Source: Ascaris suum (taxonomy: Eukaryota; Nematoda; Chromadorea; Rhabditida; Ascarididae). Taken from it: 64,000 nt of DNA. The notes beneath the pieces are model-generated. The model made no database searches. It was not told where the DNA came from and worked only from the letters and a program-made list of their open reading frames with translations. A program made the position numbers and the translations under genes. Location: assembly GCA_013433145.1 (NCBI GenBank), contig CM024190.1, positions 5,969,620 to 6,033,619 of the forward strand, written 5' to 3'. The first letter of the stretch is position 1; every line of letters begins with the position of its first letter. Positions 60,364 to 64,000 of this stretch are shown piece after piece.

Positions 60364-62305
60364 TGTTTAGTTGAAAGTTATGCATCAACTATCGATTCAT
60401 TTAAAATATAAATACACTATTGCACACCTTTTTAAAATTCATTTATCGGTAATTTACGTAAGTGGTTGAGGTGATGACCGAAATTGCAAAAACGCATATT
60501 CCAACACGTTTGTCGATTGTTTCATTCGTTCTTCTCTTATCTGATGAAATTTAGTATTAATCATAACCAATGAATCATCACTCATTAAACTGCAATGGTC
60601 ATTTCCTAATTACACATCTATTAGTCGACATTCTGATGAACGTATAAAAATTACGCTCTTATAATGCCTTTTTTTTTGTATTATAATACTATAAGCTTTT
60701 TTATAAATACAGAGCAATTATATGTATGAAAATCACATCTATCAAAAATATATCTTCGATGATTTTTATCATTTCATTGAAAAGAATAGCGACATTATTC
60801 ATGGAGAAATTTATTCTCGTACTCCAACCGACGACTCTATGACGTTTCTTTCGCATTTCTATACTTTCGTTTATCTTCCTCACCTCATCCATATGGGATC
60901 TATTAAATTGATGCTTTCGTTGGGTCTTTGAGAACAGAAAATTTGCATATATAGTTGATATGTTAAATATAAATTAAATGAATGTGTTAAGTATTGATTA
61001 TCACGATTCACATACATAATGATTAATTAACGATCCTATCTGCGTCTTACTCGCTGCCCTCAGCGTTCGCATACTATATTAGTCAAATTTCTCGATGAAT
61101 CGCTAATTGCTGAACTTTCTATACTTCGCTATTTCTTGGCTTAAGAAATAGAAAGTTAAAAAGACTTCACAGATTACACAAAAAATTTGAGTTTCTCTCA
61201 GCCTCATTTCTCCTCTCACAGTATTTACTTCTTTTTACTTGATATTATATTTCTTCTTATTCGATGATGGAAACTGATGCGAGGATGTTAAAGTGGCTCT
61301 TGTGCAATTTTACTGCAAGAAGCGTTGTGATGCTGAGTTATGAAATTTTCGAAAACGCAACACCTCAGCAATACGCTAATATTAAGCTCCTTGTAAGCGT
61401 ATCAGTTTGCCAGATTAACAAAGGTTGCAACGAATGATAGATGTGGGACAGAACGAAAGAGTCATTCAAAATGCTGAAAGTCGGTTATCAAACGTATAAA
61501 TGAAGTAAGTATCGCAACGCATTGTTCGATCGGATTTTTTTGTTCCGAGGGGTTTCTATTCTTGCACTGAAAAAAATTCCTTAAAATGCATGAGCACAAA
61601 AATGGTAAATTATTGAATGCTGTTTGTTCCGAATGCAACGATGCGCAATGGCGCTCATATTTCGCTTTTTTTTTTCTTTTCTTTTCTACTCACCTAGCAA
61701 CGCAGGCATTGCAACGTAGATGGTTCATCGTTTTATTACGTCAGGAATCATTTCTCGAATATCTTTCAAAACAATCGCTATGCAACTCAACAAATGCCGT
61801 TTCTCTACAGCAGAATTTTTTTCTTTTGTTTATGAGGCGATAACCCTCTAGCAGTTATGCCATTTTTTTTTTCTAGAGCGCACAAATTTGATATCGCAGA
61901 TATTTCGCGTACATTTTTAGGAGGGTCGGATCTTTCATGAAATCCGAAATATTATAGGGATAATTTTTGTTGCAAATGGGGCTTTGTACGGATTCAGCTC
62001 CCTGTTCATTTGTCGGAAACATATATCATTTAGGATGGCCTTTCACATTGCAAGAGCGCTCGAGAGCTGACTCTTTCCACAAAATGATGCTCATTTGCAT
62101 AAGGCCTTTTTTTCTAAAACAAAACCGTTGCATGTACGCGTCGTAATTGTTTAGCTGTTACGATTTCTGTATTGAAATCTGCACTGCATATATTCGACTA
62201 TGCGCTTACATGGTCAGTGGTTGGAAGCATAATGGCCATTAGATCTTTCTGCGTTAAGTTTGAACGCAGTAATGCCTGCTTTGAGGCTTTATCAGTTCAC
62301 TGGCA
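60364..62305. other. AT-rich sequence, no gene seen
   Basis: No coding sequence, RNA or long repeat recognised; frames are of chance length. Confidence 0.4.
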
Positions 62306-62399
62306 TGGTGTTGACCATTAACTTGGGTGTCACCGATGGTGTTGACCATTGGTTGGGGTATGACCAGTGGTATTGACCGTTCGCTGGGGTGTCGCCACC
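62306..62399. repeat. 31-bp minisatellite, three copies plus degenerate remnant
   Basis: Units beginning TGGTGTTGACCATTAACTTG start at 62306, 62337 and 62368, each about 31 bases with 5-9 differences. Degenerate partial units (TTTGGCTGGGATATCATCAG, TGCTGTTGTCCACT) follow to about 62435. The period is not a multiple of three and the array is not open across copies, so it is not a protein repeat. Confidence 0.8.
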
Positions 62400-62726
62400 T
62401 TTGGCTGGGATATCATCAGTGCTGTTGTCCACTAACTACATCATCCTATAATAAAATGGAACATCACACGTTTTAAGTGCAATTTGTTAACCAAGTTTCG
62501 GCAACGCCGAGACGAGGAGAGAAAAGGTTTAATGGTTATGCAGTTGAATGAGTGTCTGCTGACGTGAGTTGAATGTTGCCGTCGTGGGAACGGTGCTTAT
62601 TGTTTTCATCACGATGAGTGTTTCCCTCTTCCGACTTCTTAAGCGCACACAGTTTTTCACCTGATGGGCGCACACCCTTCAATACAACGATCAAGCTTCT
62701 CAACAGCGGAAGATCAAAGTAGCATG

Positions 62727-62771
62727 TCTCTCTCTCTCTCCCCCCCCCCCCCCCCTCCTCCTCCCCCTCTC
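62727..62771. repeat. CT microsatellite plus C16 tract
   Basis: (TC)7 runs into sixteen C and then CT/CTCC repeats; on the minus strand this is a G-rich, quadruplex-capable sequence. The Gly/Glu-rich minus frame at 62536-62871 crosses it and is probably spurious. Confidence 0.85.
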
Positions 62772-64000
62772 TTAATCTTTTCGAGAATTTATTCCCCTTC
62801 CTCTGTAGGTGGTTCATAATGCAACTTATTAAAGCATGCCAACGAGCACAGTGACTCCGCCGGTCTCGCATTTGCTACTGTTTCCCTTAGTGAATTGCAT
62901 TTTCCGCTCGTATGCTTCTTTCTTCATGAGTTCGTGATAGTCAGTTGAACCTTCGTGTTGGGCTTTTTTTCTCTTTGGATGTGTCTCTTTCGATTGTTTA
63001 TGTCTCTTCGTAACTCTTATTGATGCCTGATGTTGCTTATTGCTCACCGAATCTTGTGATTCTCATTTGATTTGCCTTGCTCCTACTAAACTGTTGTTGC
63101 GGAAGTAAGTTTGCTAGTATTGAGTGGATTGCACTACGAGCGAAACCATGTGAAGTCATATGAGGGGTGAGTGAGCATCCTGTCTAACCATAATCGACGT
63201 TGAGTCTTTTTGCCATGTCGCGCTCCTCATTCAACAGCATCAAACTCGCATTTCTGCATTATTCGACCACTTGAGCCTTGGAATGGTTCTGCGATGAACA
63301 ATGTGAGTAGTCCTTTCGTGCATAATATTTGATATCCTTTTCGGAACTCAGCTTTTCTTCTTTACTTCAAGGGTAATTAGTTAAATGATATTAAGCCCGT
63401 TTCAAATGCAGTTGTTGTTACGCAAAAGATCAGCAACTGCGCTTCTGGAATCTATCACTCCCTTTCTTCGACGCGGTCCATTCAAATGAAGGAATTTGAG
63501 GGAAAGAGTTATCCGCATTGATAAAGATGTAACTATGGGTGATTATGCATGTTTTATTGATGGCGGAACGACACAAAAGGGAAGAACAAAAAGTGACAAC
63601 GTTTCCGAATTGATGAGGAAGAAAGCTGATGCATGGCGCATTGCATCGAAACTTAGCAGTGTTTCATTGCGGATGTTGGGGCTGGTGTTGTGCGTGACGC
63701 AAGATGTCGTGTGGGACACACCTTCACATTCATGTGCACCCGAAATCACAACCTTACACGGTATTCACAATTCCACATCGTCGGACTTGTATCGGTTTTG
63801 CCATCGTGCAACTCCTCTGAGACCATCTGGATTGGTCTTTGTCGTTGCCAGAACAGCTAACGCTGTTTTCTATCATTTTTGATTTCAGCGTATCGTGTGA
63901 TGGGGCATATGAAGGGGTGAGTGAAGGATATTCATTAGAGAGATAGGTCGGGAATTCTGCATCTTTATATTCATTGTGTCTTTCCCATTCTATCTTCAAC
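62772..64000. other. No convincing gene
   Basis: A 128-codon + frame (63496-63882, including TQKGRTKSDNVSELMRKKAD) and an 81-codon minus frame (63754-63999) overlap. GC is somewhat raised at 63500-63860, so an exon on either strand is possible, but I recognise neither and no splice pair decides. Confidence 0.3.

Noticed and set aside
1..64000. Complete transposon, retroelement, viral insertion or CRISPR array
   Set aside because: No reverse transcriptase, transposase, integrase or capsid-like motifs, no long terminal repeats, and no regularly spaced repeats were seen.

Overview
This window looks like AT-rich, gene-poor animal genomic DNA. I lean towards a nematode with long introns. The lean rests on short T-rich acceptors ending TTTTCAG, a possible trans-splice acceptor 17 nt before an ATG, and a DIP2-like protein tail of animal type. 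There are no bacterial operons, rRNAs, intact tRNAs or CRISPR arrays. Most open frames appear to be chance: in sequence of roughly 38% GC, about 140 frames of 60 or more codons and a longest frame near 130-140 codons are expected at random, and that is what is seen. I therefore relied on protein recognition and on agreement between splice sites, reading phase and base composition.

The only gene I recognise with confidence is at the left edge: the last two coding exons (about 456-579 and 913-1165, + strand) of a DIP2 (disco-interacting protein 2) homologue, covering the end of its second adenylate-forming-like domain, with a possible poly(A) signal near 1575.

From about 2.1 kb to 60 kb there is no recognisable intact gene. 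Scattered short, relatively GC-rich segments are bounded by good splice sites on the + strand. The best are 8667-8751, 33969-34230, 55192-55296, 57113-57286 and 59612-59751. Several have compatible phases and could be exons of one or more large genes with multi-kilobase introns. The right-hand group is rich in N-glycosylation sequons and so could be extracellular. I do not recognise the protein, and the chain is a hypothesis.

The rest is intronic or intergenic sequence with two tRNA-derived SINE-like remnants (about 3345-3500 and 22564-22626), three long (AT)n tracts, a diverged AGT/ACT trinucleotide field (about 42.0-42.7 kb), a GT tract (51.56-51.78 kb), several G or C homopolymers of 10-20 bases, a 31-bp minisatellite (62306-62399) and small tandem duplications. 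I see no convincing defence system, virus or complete transposon.
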